Assembly (NCBI GenBank): GCA_028829895.1
Contig: CM054180.1
Coordinates: 120,652,363 to 120,716,362 of the forward strand
Direction of reading: 5' to 3'
Length of the DNA stretch: 64,000 nucleotides
Origin: Sinotaia quadrata
Lineage: Eukaryota; Mollusca; Gastropoda; Architaenioglossa; Viviparidae
The notes below the pieces were generated by a model. It was given only the letters and a program-made list of their open reading frames with translations, was not told the origin of the DNA and made no database searches. A program made the translations under genes and the position numbers. Positions within the stretch are counted from its first letter, which is position 1. Each line of letters starts with the position of its first letter. Below, piece by piece: positions 35,401 through 50,400 of this stretch.

Positions 35401-38400
35401 TAATTAAACAGCTAAATGAAACTGTATGACAGCTTACCAATCATCCCTTATGTCAGAGTCCGTTAAAAGAAAAGAATTTACTGTAAATGGGTTTTAAACA
35501 AAACCAGTAAGATATAGATGTTTACTCATTAACCTCTTGTCTGGTATGGTACCTTTAGCTTCACAAAGAGTGAATGCATCCATATGATATAGTGATGCTG
35601 GTGTCATCAACAAATGCACACATTTTCTTAGTCTTTCAACTAAGCCAATCAGTGTGAAACAAATATTGTATTTCCCCTAGAAGCAATTGTTATCACTTCT
35701 ACAATTGGATAGTTATAATTAGACTGTTCATTTGATCCAGAAAGATTTTTAAAAAAATGTTCTGTCCTTTGCCTGCATTCATTGAGACAACATTACAAGT
35801 TATGGCTTCATCGTGAAATGCATTCAGCTTCATTGACTGGCTGTGTCATCTAACTGCTGACTCTGATATCTATGAAGCTGATAATTGTATTTATTCATCA
35901 GAAGATGAATATTTGCGAGTCCCTAGCAATTTACCACAAACTGATGATAGAGATGTTGCAGTCGGTCAAAATCAAAATGGCATGGCGAGAGGTGGTGTTT
36001 GATTTGGCACACTCAACACCACATGCTTTTGCTGGAAAGAGTGGAGTGCAAATCCCACTGGCAAAAGATTATACGGAATTCAATGATTTTCAAGCATTTT
36101 TTCTTGAGAACATAGTGCAACAAATTGTTGAGTATACAAATATATATGCTGGCAGATCCAGAAAATGCTGAAAAATCTTGTATCAATCAGTGGCATGCCG
36201 CATTTGTACAAAACAAAAAAATTGTACAAGAAAACATACTAATACTGCCCAATATGGAAGTTGCTTTGTGTGTAACCCCCCCTGCTTTTGAATATTTGAA
36301 TATTTCATTCACAACTGAGACTGTAAATTTTTCCTTCTGTTATAATTCTTCTTTCTTTCTGTCCATTTTCTTATATGTATTACATCAGCAGTTTGTTTGA
36401 ACATTTATTTTCATACTTTACAACACATATAATTCAGCAATATAAGATTTTAAATTTATTTTTTGTTCAATTACAACTTTTTACATTTGCATACATCTTC
36501 TTCAGTGTATTTACATTATTACATACTTCATAATTTTATTGGTTTGCTTTCTTCTTTTACTCAAATCATTCAGTACTTTTATTCTTACCTAAATTTTACT
36601 GATAATGATTTTTATTACAAAATATTCTGCATTTTGATTTGTGCTCCAAATGGATTCATCCAGTCTGTAGATTACATTTTATTTATTATTCTAATATATA
36701 TATATATATTAGTAAAATTAAAATTTATTTATTTGACACTTATATGTAATTGTAACAAACACATTTTGTAACAAACAAATTTCACTGATTTTACTTCATC
36801 ATTCCTTTTCCTGTCATGTATACTCAACCAGTACTTTTCACATGAACTGTAAAAATATACACATTTGGACTGTATTCAACTTGAGGAAATAATTTTCATT
36901 TAGAAAAAATCTTAGGAACACCCCAAAATCACTTAGACTTTATAAAATTTACTGTTTGGGGGTGTCAGGTCGTTTTTTTATAACAATCTTTTAAACACTG
37001 TGAGTAAATAGATTCTGACACTGAGACACATCATTCAAGATCAAGGAGAAGTAAAGGAACTTCTTATTATAATATATAATATTTAAAAAATAATAAACTT
37101 AACATTCTTTAGTATGTTTAGCACATGTTTACATTTTCAAAATCCATTTATAGTTTTTAAAGTTACAGCCGCTATTAATTTTTTACTAAGCTAACCCATC
37201 CAATTATCGATGAGCGGCAAAATAACCTGCCAGGATCAAGCACTGTGTAACTATGTAACTTGACAGGGAAGAGGTTATTAAGCAAAAATATCCAATAATA
37301 CAACATAATGCAAAACAATGTGTGAAATTCATGTGCTTCCATGAAAACATTTCTTGGTAATAGTGCAGGAAATATAGTAAGTGGAGCAGGAAAAAATCAC
37401 AGTGAACCATCATAATAAGTGGAGCATGACATATCACAGAAAGAGGAGTGTGAAATCTACTCACCAAAGCCTGTACTCCTTCCAACAGGTGTGATATGAT
37501 TTCCTCTTTCCTCTTATCGGTCATCAGCAGTTCTTCACCGAGCTTTGGAACAAGATTAATTCACATTGATCAACACACTATAGAGACATCTGGCACTTAA
37601 CAGTTTTAACTGCCATAAAATAACTAGTAACTTGTCACTATTCAAAACCATTTATGTTAACCTCTTGATGGCAGATGGTCAGATTACTGGTCATACAGCA
37701 GGTCAAAATCTGGTTCCTATGCAAAAGAGTGCATCAGGAATGTCATTTACACTACTTTTAAAATTCTATATTGGTTCCTATGAAAAAAGAGTGTGTCTGG
37801 GATGTCAGTCATATGACTTTTATAATGGTTCTCATTGAATTTGTGCAGATGTAATTCAAATGACTTTTTATAATACCTAGTAGTAAAATGATCAGTTATA
37901 TTTTTTAGTTGTTATGAGCTCAAAACATTTCCATGTTTACTTACACATCATATTCTGAGGTCCATAAGCTATATATTGTACTTGTTATTAAATCTATGTA
38001 TCTTATGGCAAAATCCTCATTTAAAAAAAAAATTTTTTAAATTCAAAAGGCATAAACACTGGATTAGCTAGAAAGGAACTAAACTTATATTAATAACATC
38101 TATAGTTACTTTCTTTTAATGGCCTCTTGTGTTCTGCCCTTTTTCCCTTTAGTAAAACATTTAAATGTTGACAAGATGGTGCCACAATGAAAATATATTA
38201 AACAAAACCTGGCGCCAGCAGTATGGGAATTTAAAAAGTAATGAAAGAAAAAAGAGAGAATAAATAAATTTAATTAAAACTGACCTTGAATCTGCTAATG
38301 ACAATCAGGAAATTCCTCCAAGCTTTCAGAAGAAGAACTGTAGGATTGTCGATATAATCTCGTTCTGCTTTCTCTTGCTTTGCTCCCTCAGACAACAGAC

Positions 38401-41400
38401 TGCGTTTGACAAACTACCCATGACAAATAATTATGATAATTAGTGAGTTTCAACATATTAAAAACATTAATTTCACAAGAGATGTACACAAAAAAAGTAA
38501 CTGCAAAGATCAATACACAACACCCAAAAGTTTGCTCAATGACTGAGTTAATATATATATTTAAATTCCAGAATCAATTTTGATAGGATGGGCCCCTATC
38601 AGGGAGATTCAAAAAACGAAATAAAAATTATCTATTACAGTGGTTCCATGGTGCTAGAGAGAAAATATTTTTTTTAAAAACACAGAAAGCTGGAGAGAAT
38701 GAATGCAGCACACTGTTGTCATATGATGATGCACATCACATGGACATAGAGCACACAGCTCACTAATATATAGCACAATGATATTCGGCACAGCACAATG
38801 TATAGAACACTGGCACACAGCTCAATAGTGCACAGAACGAGTTTGGCACAGCACAATGCATAGAACATTGGCATGCAGCTCACCAATATATAGCATAATG
38901 ATATTGGGCACAGCACAATGCATAGAACACTGGCACACAGCTCACCGATACATAGCATAATGTTGTTTGGCACAGCACAATGCAAAGAACATTGGCACGC
39001 AGCTCACTGAAGCAGAGCACAACGTTGTTTGGCACAGCATAATGCATAGAACACTGGCACACAGCTCACTGAAGCGCACCGTGCTTTCGTTTTTCTTTTT
39101 AATTTTTCTTTGCTTTTGCATATCTTGCCCTAACATAGCCAAAGATTACATCAAGGCAGAGAACTCTAAAGGCATCTCAGGATGAGTTAGGATCATGTAT
39201 CGTGACAAGTATTGATGATCTCTGATTTCTTGTTGCCATGTAATTCAAAGCATTCAATTTTAGCCATAAAAAAATATGACAATAAATGAACTAAAAGAAC
39301 CATTTGTAGCTGAAATGAATAATGCTGCCATATCAAAGAACAGTTTGATGTGAACATCCACTTACATGTAATTTGAAAAGAAAAATATATCCCAAACAAT
39401 TTAGTATTTAATAAGGTGTGTGACAAAAAATCCAAAGTAAAAATCAAAATTATGCATGCTGAAAAACTAAAAAATATTACTGTAGAAACAAAACTTTCCC
39501 ATACCTGTGACCAGTAGAGCATGCGGTTGTCTTTCCCAATGTCCTGAAGACAGGTTTTTAATTGTGGATCCATGCTCACTCTGAACAAAATAATTTTTCA
39601 CAGTGATAGAATGGAGTACACTACGAAAACAAGTTTGAAACAGCAAGTTCATATATTAAGCCCTTATTTGAAGCCAAGGAAAAACAATGTTGTCCACTGC
39701 AGTGGAAAGGCTATCTATCATTCACTGACATATTCAATAAATTTCTTTGTAATTATATTGTTTCTAGTTTATTGAATGTCTTCTTCTGACCTCCTATCAA
39801 TATTCTGAGTAATAATTTAGACAAGGTTAGCTTTTTAAATTTCACACACACAAGCATAGACACATGCACACACAAGCATGGACACATGCACACACAGCAA
39901 AATTTAATTTAGCACTGACCCGTTAAGAGCAAATATTTCCTGGGCTAAAATCTTCAGTGAGAATGCTGCAATCTTGACTTCAGTAGGCTGTAACTGGACA
40001 GTGTCAAGAAAATAGCAAATTGAAAAGCATGACAAAGAGAAAAGTGAGAGAGAAAGAGAGTGGTGAAGAATGACAGAGGTAAAGGCTGAGAGAAAAAAGA
40101 AAGAGTGTGGACTTAATGTTCATAAAATATACAATATATACAAAATATATATATGTCAAAATACATGCCAAACCTACAAACTTGTAATTGCTGTCAAGGT
40201 GATTAAAAAGACAATTTAAAAAAATCCACATGAGTGCTGCTCAAAAGAATCATGACTTCACCTTTTCAAAATTTTCATGCTGGAGTTATCTCTCCAGTAA
40301 TCCTAATCCAATGGAACTCAGGAATTCAGGAACCGAATCGTCAGGACAGTGATTTCAAAATCAAATGTAAACACCAACAAATGATGAATAATATAATTAT
40401 ATGAAATCTGACAAACAGCTTTTTAAAAAATAAAGTACAACAAATACAGAGTGGAATAGAAAAAACACATGCAACAATATAAAACAAAACATAAAATAAT
40501 AGCAAGTACTTCAAATGAATGCAAATAATTAAACCGAAAGGAAAATCTTAAAGATAGTGATTATATTAATGTGAAAACACTTTCAGAAATAAAACCCAAA
40601 CTATCTAATAATAAAAAAGAAATTTGTAACATTTCTAATTATAGACCTTAATAAAAAATTTCTGTTAGTAGGAATGGCTTTTTCCAATTGTAATTTTTGG
40701 ATGTGTCTCAATAACATGTCCTCTCTACTTAAGCTAAAAGCAACAAGAAAAAAGAAATTAAAAAATATTCTTATCAAGCAGACATTAAGCTTTTACAAAA
40801 CCTGATAAGCTAAAACATAAATACATCTATTTTATCTTCCAACTATGTGGAAAATAAATTCCAATTTTCCACCAAACCTGACAAGGACAAAGGTGATTCC
40901 TTTACTCTCATCTTGCATAAAATCAATAATAAAATCTTACAAAATAAGACAGGGCAAATTCATCTGAGTGTGCAAGTGGTGAAACACATACTGTGAAGAA
41001 TGTGCAAGTGGTGCAAATACATACTGTGAAGAGTGTGCATGTGGTGCAAATACATACTGCAAAGAATGTGCAAGTGGTACATACACAAACTTCAAAGAGT
41101 GTGCAAGTGGTGCATATACATACTGCGAAGAGTGTGCAAATTGTGCAAACACATACTGTGAAGAGTGTGCAAATTGTGCAAACACATACTGTGAAGAATT
41201 GTGCAAGTGTTATGATTCGTAAAAGTCACCATGAGTGCTTACATTTGGTATGTACCCTACTTCACAGTGGTTACCAAGCAACAAAAGACCACTTTAAATA
41301 ATGAGTTTCAAGTGAACAGACATCCACAAAATAATCTTTCCTGCACTGCACCAGACTATAGCTTTGAGTATATATATTGTCATCATAGTGTCATAGTGTA

Positions 41401-44400
41401 GTTTAGGGGGATTTACTGTAGTTGCATCATAGTGAAAACAATAGTCTAGGGTTTGTCAGTAATTATGCAGATAAATGGAAAAAAATGATCCAAAATATAT
41501 TAATCACCTGAATTTCAGTTTCTTCTTTCAGTTCAGTGATGTCCCTTCTCAAAGGTGCTGTAACACTTCCCCAAAATGAATGCCTGAGTCCAAGAACAAT
41601 AAATGAAAGAAACATTAATACTATCAAATGAAATGAATATTAACAGTATCTCAAAAAGATTAAGTGAAAAAATAAAAGATTTTTTTTTATAAAAAGCTTA
41701 TAGGATTCTGTAAATTATAGCAATAAATCTAATGCACAATTTTCTTGATATCTGATGAATCAAAAAATAACCCACGAAAGAGCATCACATCACTACAACT
41801 GAATGAGAAAAGCAATGTCAAGTCCAGAAATATATACTGGATTTAATGTTCTTTGCCTGCAAGATGCACAATATTCAGAAAGGAAAATATGGAACCCATC
41901 TATCTAAGGTATGCAAAATATGTCATGTTTTAGTTTCAGCAAAGCCTTGGACAGAGAGCAATCACTCTTTGTTCTACCAAATACAAATTTTTTAAAATGT
42001 ACATTGTTGTAGAGTTTTCATTCTGTTTTCTTGAATCTTATGAGAGAATATTTTTTTCTACATTGCTCAACAAAGAGTTTGTTGAAAATTGTTGAAGTTA
42101 AAAATACTTTAAGTACTTAAGAATTTTCTGCTTATATTTGTTTTATTTTTAGGGAATACATCTCTAACCCTTAAGTCTGTATAAAGAAGCAATAAAGACT
42201 GACAAATATACTTTTTTTGTGCTCAGTAAATTAATTGTGATTAGGAGAATATGAAAAAGACAAAAGAAATACAAAGATAGAAATTATATTCAAATACACA
42301 GCCTTTGATAAAGAATTTTCCTCTGCTTTAATTGGACTGCCAAAATTTTGACAGACTAAGAGAAAAATTAAATAATAAAATGTACTTCATAATGAGAAAT
42401 TAGTGCGTTTGCACCTCATTTACAGCAGGGACTACTTCCATAACACAGAGTGAACTTGAGAAGATCTAGACAAAAGGCTAGGGCATGAATGAGGAAAGGT
42501 GACAGGAGACAAAAGGAACAGCATGTTCTACTTCCATAACATAGAGTGAACTTGAGAAGCGCTAGACAAAAGTCTAGGGCATGAATGAGGAAAGGTGACA
42601 GGCGGCAAAAGGAATAGGTGAGAAGAAAACCTTATAGTTACTTTTATGCAAATAATAAGTTTAAAGAAGAAAACTTTCTCTCTAGATACCATAAGAACAA
42701 GATATTATTTTCAGTAAAATAAGTTTTTTGGAATAATTACCATATGTCCACACTTGAGGAGCAAGGCCCTACTCACTGTACAATGGGAAAAAACAATCTG
42801 TACATATAAGTGACTGATGAGTGATAGGGGAAAATAAATTATTTACATATTATTACGAGACTTTATTCATTTAGGGGCATGGAAAAGGCTGACTCGTCAT
42901 TTAAGTAATAACAAATAATTTTCATTTTAAAATTACAAGCATACTTTGAACGCAAAACCTCCATTGCAGTTTCCCGCCTGCCACGCCACAGTGAGTGCAC
43001 AAGGTCAAGGCCGGCACGAAGCAAATCTGGCGGACACATGTATGTGGTCTGTTTTTGTACATCCAGCAGAGTCAGCAGCGTCTGTAGGCAGCTGCTGCGG
43101 CCCAACTGCAAATCCTTAATTTTTAAAAAGTAATAAACCGTTCACTGCAAAGCAACGTGAAGCTTAAACTACATTTTATTATTAAAAATGATTCTAAAGG
43201 ATACATTAAATATTTTTTTAAAGAGGAAAAGACCTCTTTTTATGCATGATTCCTTTCTCTTTTAAAAAAAAAAACCTCTTGTAAACCCCAGAATTAATGA
43301 GGCTGAGTGCACTGGACTCAACTTAAACAAGACAAGTGATATGCCATATTGCAATTAGTATAAATTAAATGTTTTTAAGTATCACAGACCTATTTACATG
43401 CACTAAAAAGAGTGTAAATCTGTGATCTGAATTGTCCACAAAAATCTGTGTTCCCTGCTTTGCATTAATTTGACAATTGCCTATAACAGGGGTGCACAAA
43501 CATTTTAGGCCTGAGGGCCACATTTCCAACTGATAGTGCATGGAGGGCCACAAGTTAGATTGCACATGGATGACTCAATGGAAAAAAACAACACAAATAA
43601 TGAAATAAAGTCCTCCGGGGGCAGCATAGAGCCTGTCTCGGGCCGCATCCAGCCCATGGGCCACGGTTTGTGCACCCCTGGCCTATAAGATGCAAAAAAG
43701 CAACAGCTACTATGCAAGTGATTGTTATATACACAATTCTTGTTTTGTTTTTTTCTTAAAGAGCACATGACAAAACAAAAGGCATATGCAAATGATTAAA
43801 GTGCGGCTAGTAAAAAGTCACAAATCTGAAGTTTTATATGAGAACTCACTTTCTTTCCTTCTGTTTTATCAGCAGGTCCAATCTGAACGTCAAAGAAAAT
43901 CTCAATCAAACCTGGCTGCGTTTCCACACACACAGACAGAAGTTCCAAAATGGCCACTTTCAGTCTCAGATCCTAAGAAAGAATTCAGGATGTTCAAATC
44001 TTGACATGTATACGCGACTACTCTTCAGGTAATACTCCAAACATAACTTAAAATATATATATATAATGAACCCTTTCCCCATTCAAAAATTATAACAGTG
44101 AACTAATTTATAAACAAATCAGTTAAACCAAAACTAAAACCAATTAAGAGAAGGAAAAATAAGACCAAAAATCCTCATCTAACCATGCAAACAAGCCAAA
44201 CCAAGCTGAAAAAATTAACCATAAAAACAAACCTAAGTTAACAACTATTTAGTGTGCTCAGTACAAGATAGAACACATGACACAACAAATCACTAAACAA
44301 TGTCTAGGTAACATCCACTTTCAACACTCATTAACACTGTGGATATATCACTTTGTTGGCTTCTATTAATTCAAAATAAGCAAAAAAAAATCAGGAAGGT

Positions 44401-47400
44401 AACTGTTCTTACTTCTGACAATGCCTGAAGACGAGCCAAATAGACGTCTCTAATGGGCTCAGCATCATTGCCCAAGCAAGCTAAAATTGACATTGGAGTC
44501 ATCTAGACGAGCAAGGAAAATAATTAAATGAAAAAATTCAAACATTAAACAAAGCATTTAATTTTGGTTAGTTGTTTGTTTGCTACATATTTATTTTTTG
44601 GTTTATTTGAACTGTCAGTGAAAACTATTTTCTAACACTGAGTTTAAAGCGAGTGAAATTACTTCAATTAGCAAAAGCTAAACTTTTGTACAACCACTCT
44701 ACAAATCAATACTTTAAATCAAGACATACTTAGGCAAATGACTAATTTCTTTAGTTCAGTAATCAAATATGAAATGCTATTTTGCAAAACCAACATATCC
44801 ACCGTTTTCTTACTCCCTGTTTGTTTTAAAGTTTTACGACAAATCTAGTTTTATTTTTATTAAATAGAAATATATATATAAACTTTATGTGACGACTACA
44901 TCACTTATTTAATGGTTACAATTATTATTAATTAATCGCCCATAACTAATTAGAAGTGATGAGAATCTCAATTTAAATTCTTAATAATTATCTAGGAGAC
45001 ATCACTCATCTCCCTCATTTGGTGGATGTGCGGGCACTGTAGATGTTTTCTCTTTTCCACAACAATAAAGACAAACATTTACCATCGTACAATATTTCTG
45101 TACACAGAAAACTTCTTACTAAAGGAGAAACAAATCCATCTTTAATCTATTTATCGAGCCCCCATCCACCTACTTTCTTCTCTAACATGTTATCACTGTG
45201 TGTAAGAAGGTCAATATATTTATTAAATGAACAATCAAATATATATAATAAATACAATGGAAAAAGTTTGCTTGACATCAATATTTCCATAAAATCACAT
45301 TCAAATAATTTTAATATCTATACACTCATATATCCTAAAACACAATTTAACAATTTAGTGTCAATACAAATCACAGGATAGTTCTTATCAGAGTAAAGAA
45401 ATGGAGTTATTAGAGATAAGCGATAATAGTTTGTACATAACCTAATTTAGGTTATATATGTCTCAATAGTCATTTGCATGCTTTTTTTGTGACAAAGCCA
45501 CAAGTCTATTGTTCACATTACTACTGTCAATTCCATGTGATTCTCTCCTCGCTTTGTAAAACACTGATTCACTGCTATTCTCTCAAGGCTAACCTGGGTG
45601 CTCCTTCACTGTATTAGCTCCCTCAAGCAGAACAACAATTGTACTAATTTCCAGTAACTTCCTTGTACTATAAATTGCTCGATGTAGTCAGCATACCTTG
45701 TCACATTACATCAACAGAGTGTAGTGTCTTCCTTACACTTACACTGTGGTAGATATTTCTCATGTCTACCTTGGTCGTAGTGGTTTATAATCAATAGAGC
45801 AGGAGATTCAGATAAAACAAGGAAAGGCTACTTTATTCCCTGTAAAATATAATCAGGGATTTAACATTAAGTTTACAGTTTATTCCTTTTTAACTCCATT
45901 TTTTCTTACATTCAAGTCTCAACTTACAGTTTCCTGCAACAGTATTTATTAGCCCAATACACACATACAGCATAATAAATACAACGTAACAGTTTATGAG
46001 TGGGTTCACTAGAAACAATGTCAAGTGTTTAGCATACTACATATAAGCATCATAGTTCACAATCTGTGGAAATAATAAGTCTACTAACATAATACATCTC
46101 TATGTAAAACACAAGTATAACATATCAATAGCAAAAATTCATGAAATATTTCTAAGTCCATTCTCTCTCAATCAATCAGTTAACTTACCATTAAGCTAAC
46201 AGCTGCCTTTCATGATAAGACTTCTTGCCACACCAATTTCAAGTGATTGTACAACAGAATTCTCTACAGCAGGTAAACTTTTGATCTCAGCCCATTGGCT
46301 GGTCTCGTTCTTGTAAATCTTAACATTGGATAATAAAACTACTCATCCAGTTGGAACTGGTTTGCATTGCATTAGCAATTTGTATCATATGCTCAACCCA
46401 AGTTGTTTACTCCAAATCTGACACTTACAAAAATACCATCATAAGGAGTGACCAAGGTCAGGCCCTTTGACATTTAACAATTTATACAACAATTAAGTTT
46501 AGAAATAGTGATATGTAAATTTACTCCACCACACTTTAATATGTGAATTATTTTGTATTCCACCACTTCTTCTACTCTTCCAAGCATTAATTAATATTTA
46601 AAAAGACAAAACACGTTACACTAATAAAACAGATGCCCCCAATATACATTTTTGTTTTCAACATTCTGAACCAGTTTTCAGGTTGCAAGACAAGAATTAG
46701 GTTAACAGAAGAATCAAATAAAGCAATATTATCAATCATCATTTTTCTTTCCTTTTGAATTTATAAATATGTGTGCGCTTATGTGATGGAAAAACAATCA
46801 CAGTTTTACACAATGGACTTACCATTGCAAGCCGTTTCAGAAGCAAAGTTGCCAATGTTGGAAGCCGAGGGTTGTGGCGGTGATAGATGTACTGAGCCAC
46901 TGTTGTTACAACATGCTGGCTCTGTCGGCCTGCAGGCTGCCAGGACAATGCTTGCTCCACTGGAGAGGTGGGCAGTTCAGGAGAGCGCAGCAGAAGTAGT
47001 CGATTGAGGAGGGAAAGGGACAGCTGTATTAACTCAATCAAATCAACACCTCCGCCTTCTGTCATGCTGAATGTAAGGTAAACAGTTTGTTTGAACATGA
47101 ACAAAATCAATATTTCTTCTGTTATCGTGAACAAAAATACAACAAGTGCAGGATACGAATTTGATCAAATCTAACCTCCTACAATTATCATTCTATAATA
47201 TGGACCAAACCAATTTATTTGAAACTTTTTCTCTACAATTTTATTACAGTTTCTTTATAAAAGCAGTACTAAAGGTGGAAATTTGCTCTGATTTCCAAGC
47301 TTGTCCATTATTCAAACAATATATTTATTCTCGGGCTCTAAACATTTGTCTTTATAAAATTAGCAGTTGACCTTTGTTGCGTATGTATTTGATTACATTA

Positions 47401-50400
47401 GGTAACTGTATTTCACAGATGTGGTGCCTTTTCATCTAAAGGTGACCTCAGACTATCTCCTACCATCATAAATCTATCAACATTAGTAATGACTAGTTTC
47501 TGTTGCCCAGAAAAACCGACTTCTAGTTTATAATTAGGATGTATACTCAAAAGAAAGTATAACTAGACAGTATTTTAAAATTTAAATGCAACACTTAGTG
47601 GACTGACCTAAGAAAATAAAAAAGACCAATTAAAGTACACATAATTAGTTAAACAAATAATATTAAAGCATACACCACCACCACTGACACCCATCCACCC
47701 ACCCCCACATGAAACTTTAAGGTGTATGAGCCAGTAATCAAACATGTGACAACAGTGGATGAGGTGAAAAGAATAAAAAAATTATGATAATTATGACATA
47801 CTCTGTTGTCTATTACCAATTAATGTAACTGTGGGTATCAAAAGTTTGTTTGTCCTTCATGGTGATGTACCCACTCATTCAGAAAACAGCAAAATCTATT
47901 TCTATGAGGAACATTACTGTTTCTTTAGTGATTTGGAGGTTAAGGTATGCAACTTGAGATCACGTTACTGATGTATGGTTTAAATATTAAGGTTTTAGTA
48001 TTTAATCATAGGCTGTTTTTCAATAAGAAATGATTAGTGTTTTATTATACAAATATATAATTTAACAAATGTCCTATATTAATGAATCTTTAGAGAACAT
48101 CTGAGAATTTATTTTTCATTATATATATATATATCATGACAATTTCCTGACAGGATAACTTGTCTCCAGGTGGCAATGACATAAATCAAACAAAATTAAA
48201 ATAGTTATGATATACATTCTACATGCAAAACACAGTACAGAAAATACAAAAGTTTTCCTTTACCTTCCTTGCTGCACAAGTGCAAACTCCACACTATCAG
48301 TACCCGTGGCAACTATTTCCATAAGTGCACGGCCAGATTCCGTAAACAGCAAACTATACATACACACTTCATGCAAACTTGGTCTGGATTGCAATAAAAA
48401 TAAAATGTGAAAAAAAATATAAGTTTAAACTTCTAATCAAATATGATAGAAATAAAAATAAATTTTAAAACATTAATGCATATATAAAATGAAATATGTA
48501 TTTTTCAAGTTAATATTGTACCACAATAGTGTAAGCAGATATCTTTGATTGCAACATTAAGTGTTCTGGCTTCTTAACTTAATTTTGTATATGAATGACC
48601 TATTATAAAGAAGATAAACAAATGGACAATGAGATGCTTCACATAAAATCTATTTGAGCTAAATCACAAGTTGGTTATCTCCCTTTTATCTTTTACACAG
48701 ATTCCTGGTACTATTAGTTTTGTCAGCAGGCATTTCTGACAAAGCTGTGAGAGGTGGGGCAGAAAAAAGAGAAGCATAGCTGTTTCTAAAAAGCACAGAT
48801 CTCTTTCCTCCCCTTGCCTCTATTATTTATTCTTACCCTTGGCAATGTCACGATTCATCTAACTTGGAATAAGACAATTAATCAAAAAAATATAGTAAAT
48901 ATTTGAAATTTCTCAGAAACATGTGATTAACACAAAACAGTAAACACTTGAAATTTCTCAGAAAAATTAACTTTACATTAAAATAAATGAGAAGAAAAAC
49001 TATTCTGTCATATTGACAAATGAATGAGTAAAAACTGTTTATTAAAAACACATTAGAAAGAAAATCACTGCTACACTAGAATTAAATGGAAGATTAGTCT
49101 GTGAGATATGCGCAGCTCTCACTCTCTTACATATATTTATTTACAGCATCAAGAGGCATGGACAAATACTAGAATATTTTTTGTCCTTTAACTTTCTTAA
49201 AAAAAATGTTTGTTTTTTTTAAAAATTAAAATTTTGTCTACTTTCTTCTTAAATGGGAAAACAAGCTTCTTTCCTTGCTTAAATAAAATTTTCTTACAGT
49301 TTATTTCTTAAATACACAGGATTTCAATTAGCAGAAAATCTTTTTCTCATTCTTCCTGGATAAATGAAAGTCTAATTCACACATGAATGAACTGCAGAGA
49401 CTGAAAGAAAAATAGTGACAGATTAATAAAAGATGTTACAATATCATTTGGTCATTGCAATCATTTATTTAATGGATGATGCCTTCATTGTACTGGCCTA
49501 AGACAGTCAATGGCCTGAATGCCTGGATGTTGGCTTCAGCATGAAATACACAAATGAATAAGTAAAAAAACTAATAAGAAACATGACACAAAATGGTAAA
49601 TATACTTATCATATTATTTTTTCAACAGTTACCTACCTCTTAGGTTTTACTGATAATTTTTTCTGCAATTCTGTCAGATTAAGTACTTTATGAAAGAGAG
49701 TTAGACACTGCTGACCTGGAAAAAAAAATAAAACCATGATCCAGCAATATATTTCCAACAAGAAACATAAATAAATATTAAAAATAAGTGTTAAATTCAT
49801 ACTAAAAAAGAAATAAGATATCAACATAATTTTTAAAGATTAATTATAAGCCTTTTTAATACAAAAATGAAAAATTTCCATTAATACATTCTCAGTTTCA
49901 CTTATTTCATGCATATGCTGAAAGCAAGTGTTTAAAATAAAAACAAAAATTCCAAACACTTCCCATGGATAAATTCTCAGTGAAACATATTCCAAGCATA
50001 GAATGAAAGCAAATGTTTAAAATCAAACCAAAATGTCCGCAAACACTTCTCACGGATAAACTCTCAGTGTCATATATCCCAAGCATGCACTGACAGCAAA
50101 AGTTTAAAATAAAAACAAAGAAATTCAAACACTTCCTACTGATAAATTCTGAGTGTTATATATTCTAAGAATACAGTGAAAGCAAATGCTTAAATTAAAA
50201 ACTAAAAATCCAAACACTTCCCAGTGATAAATTCTCACTGTAATATTTTTGTAGCATATGCTGAAAGCAAAAGTTTAAAATTTAAAAAGAAAGAAAGGAA
50301 TCATACCAATTTGTCTTCTCTGACTGATATCCATGTAGCGCCATTTATGGAAAAGTGGAAAAACTTCCCTGAGAACATGCAGAATGCAAGCTTGCAGTTC

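Noticed and set aside
38719..39142. Several Cys-rich minus-strand frames resembling a small secreted protein
   Set aside because: Repeat translations of the 59-bp minisatellite, not a Cys-rich peptide gene.
40937..41301. Repeat-protein-like frames on both strands
   Set aside because: The 33-bp minisatellite keeps several frames open; no start context or splice support.
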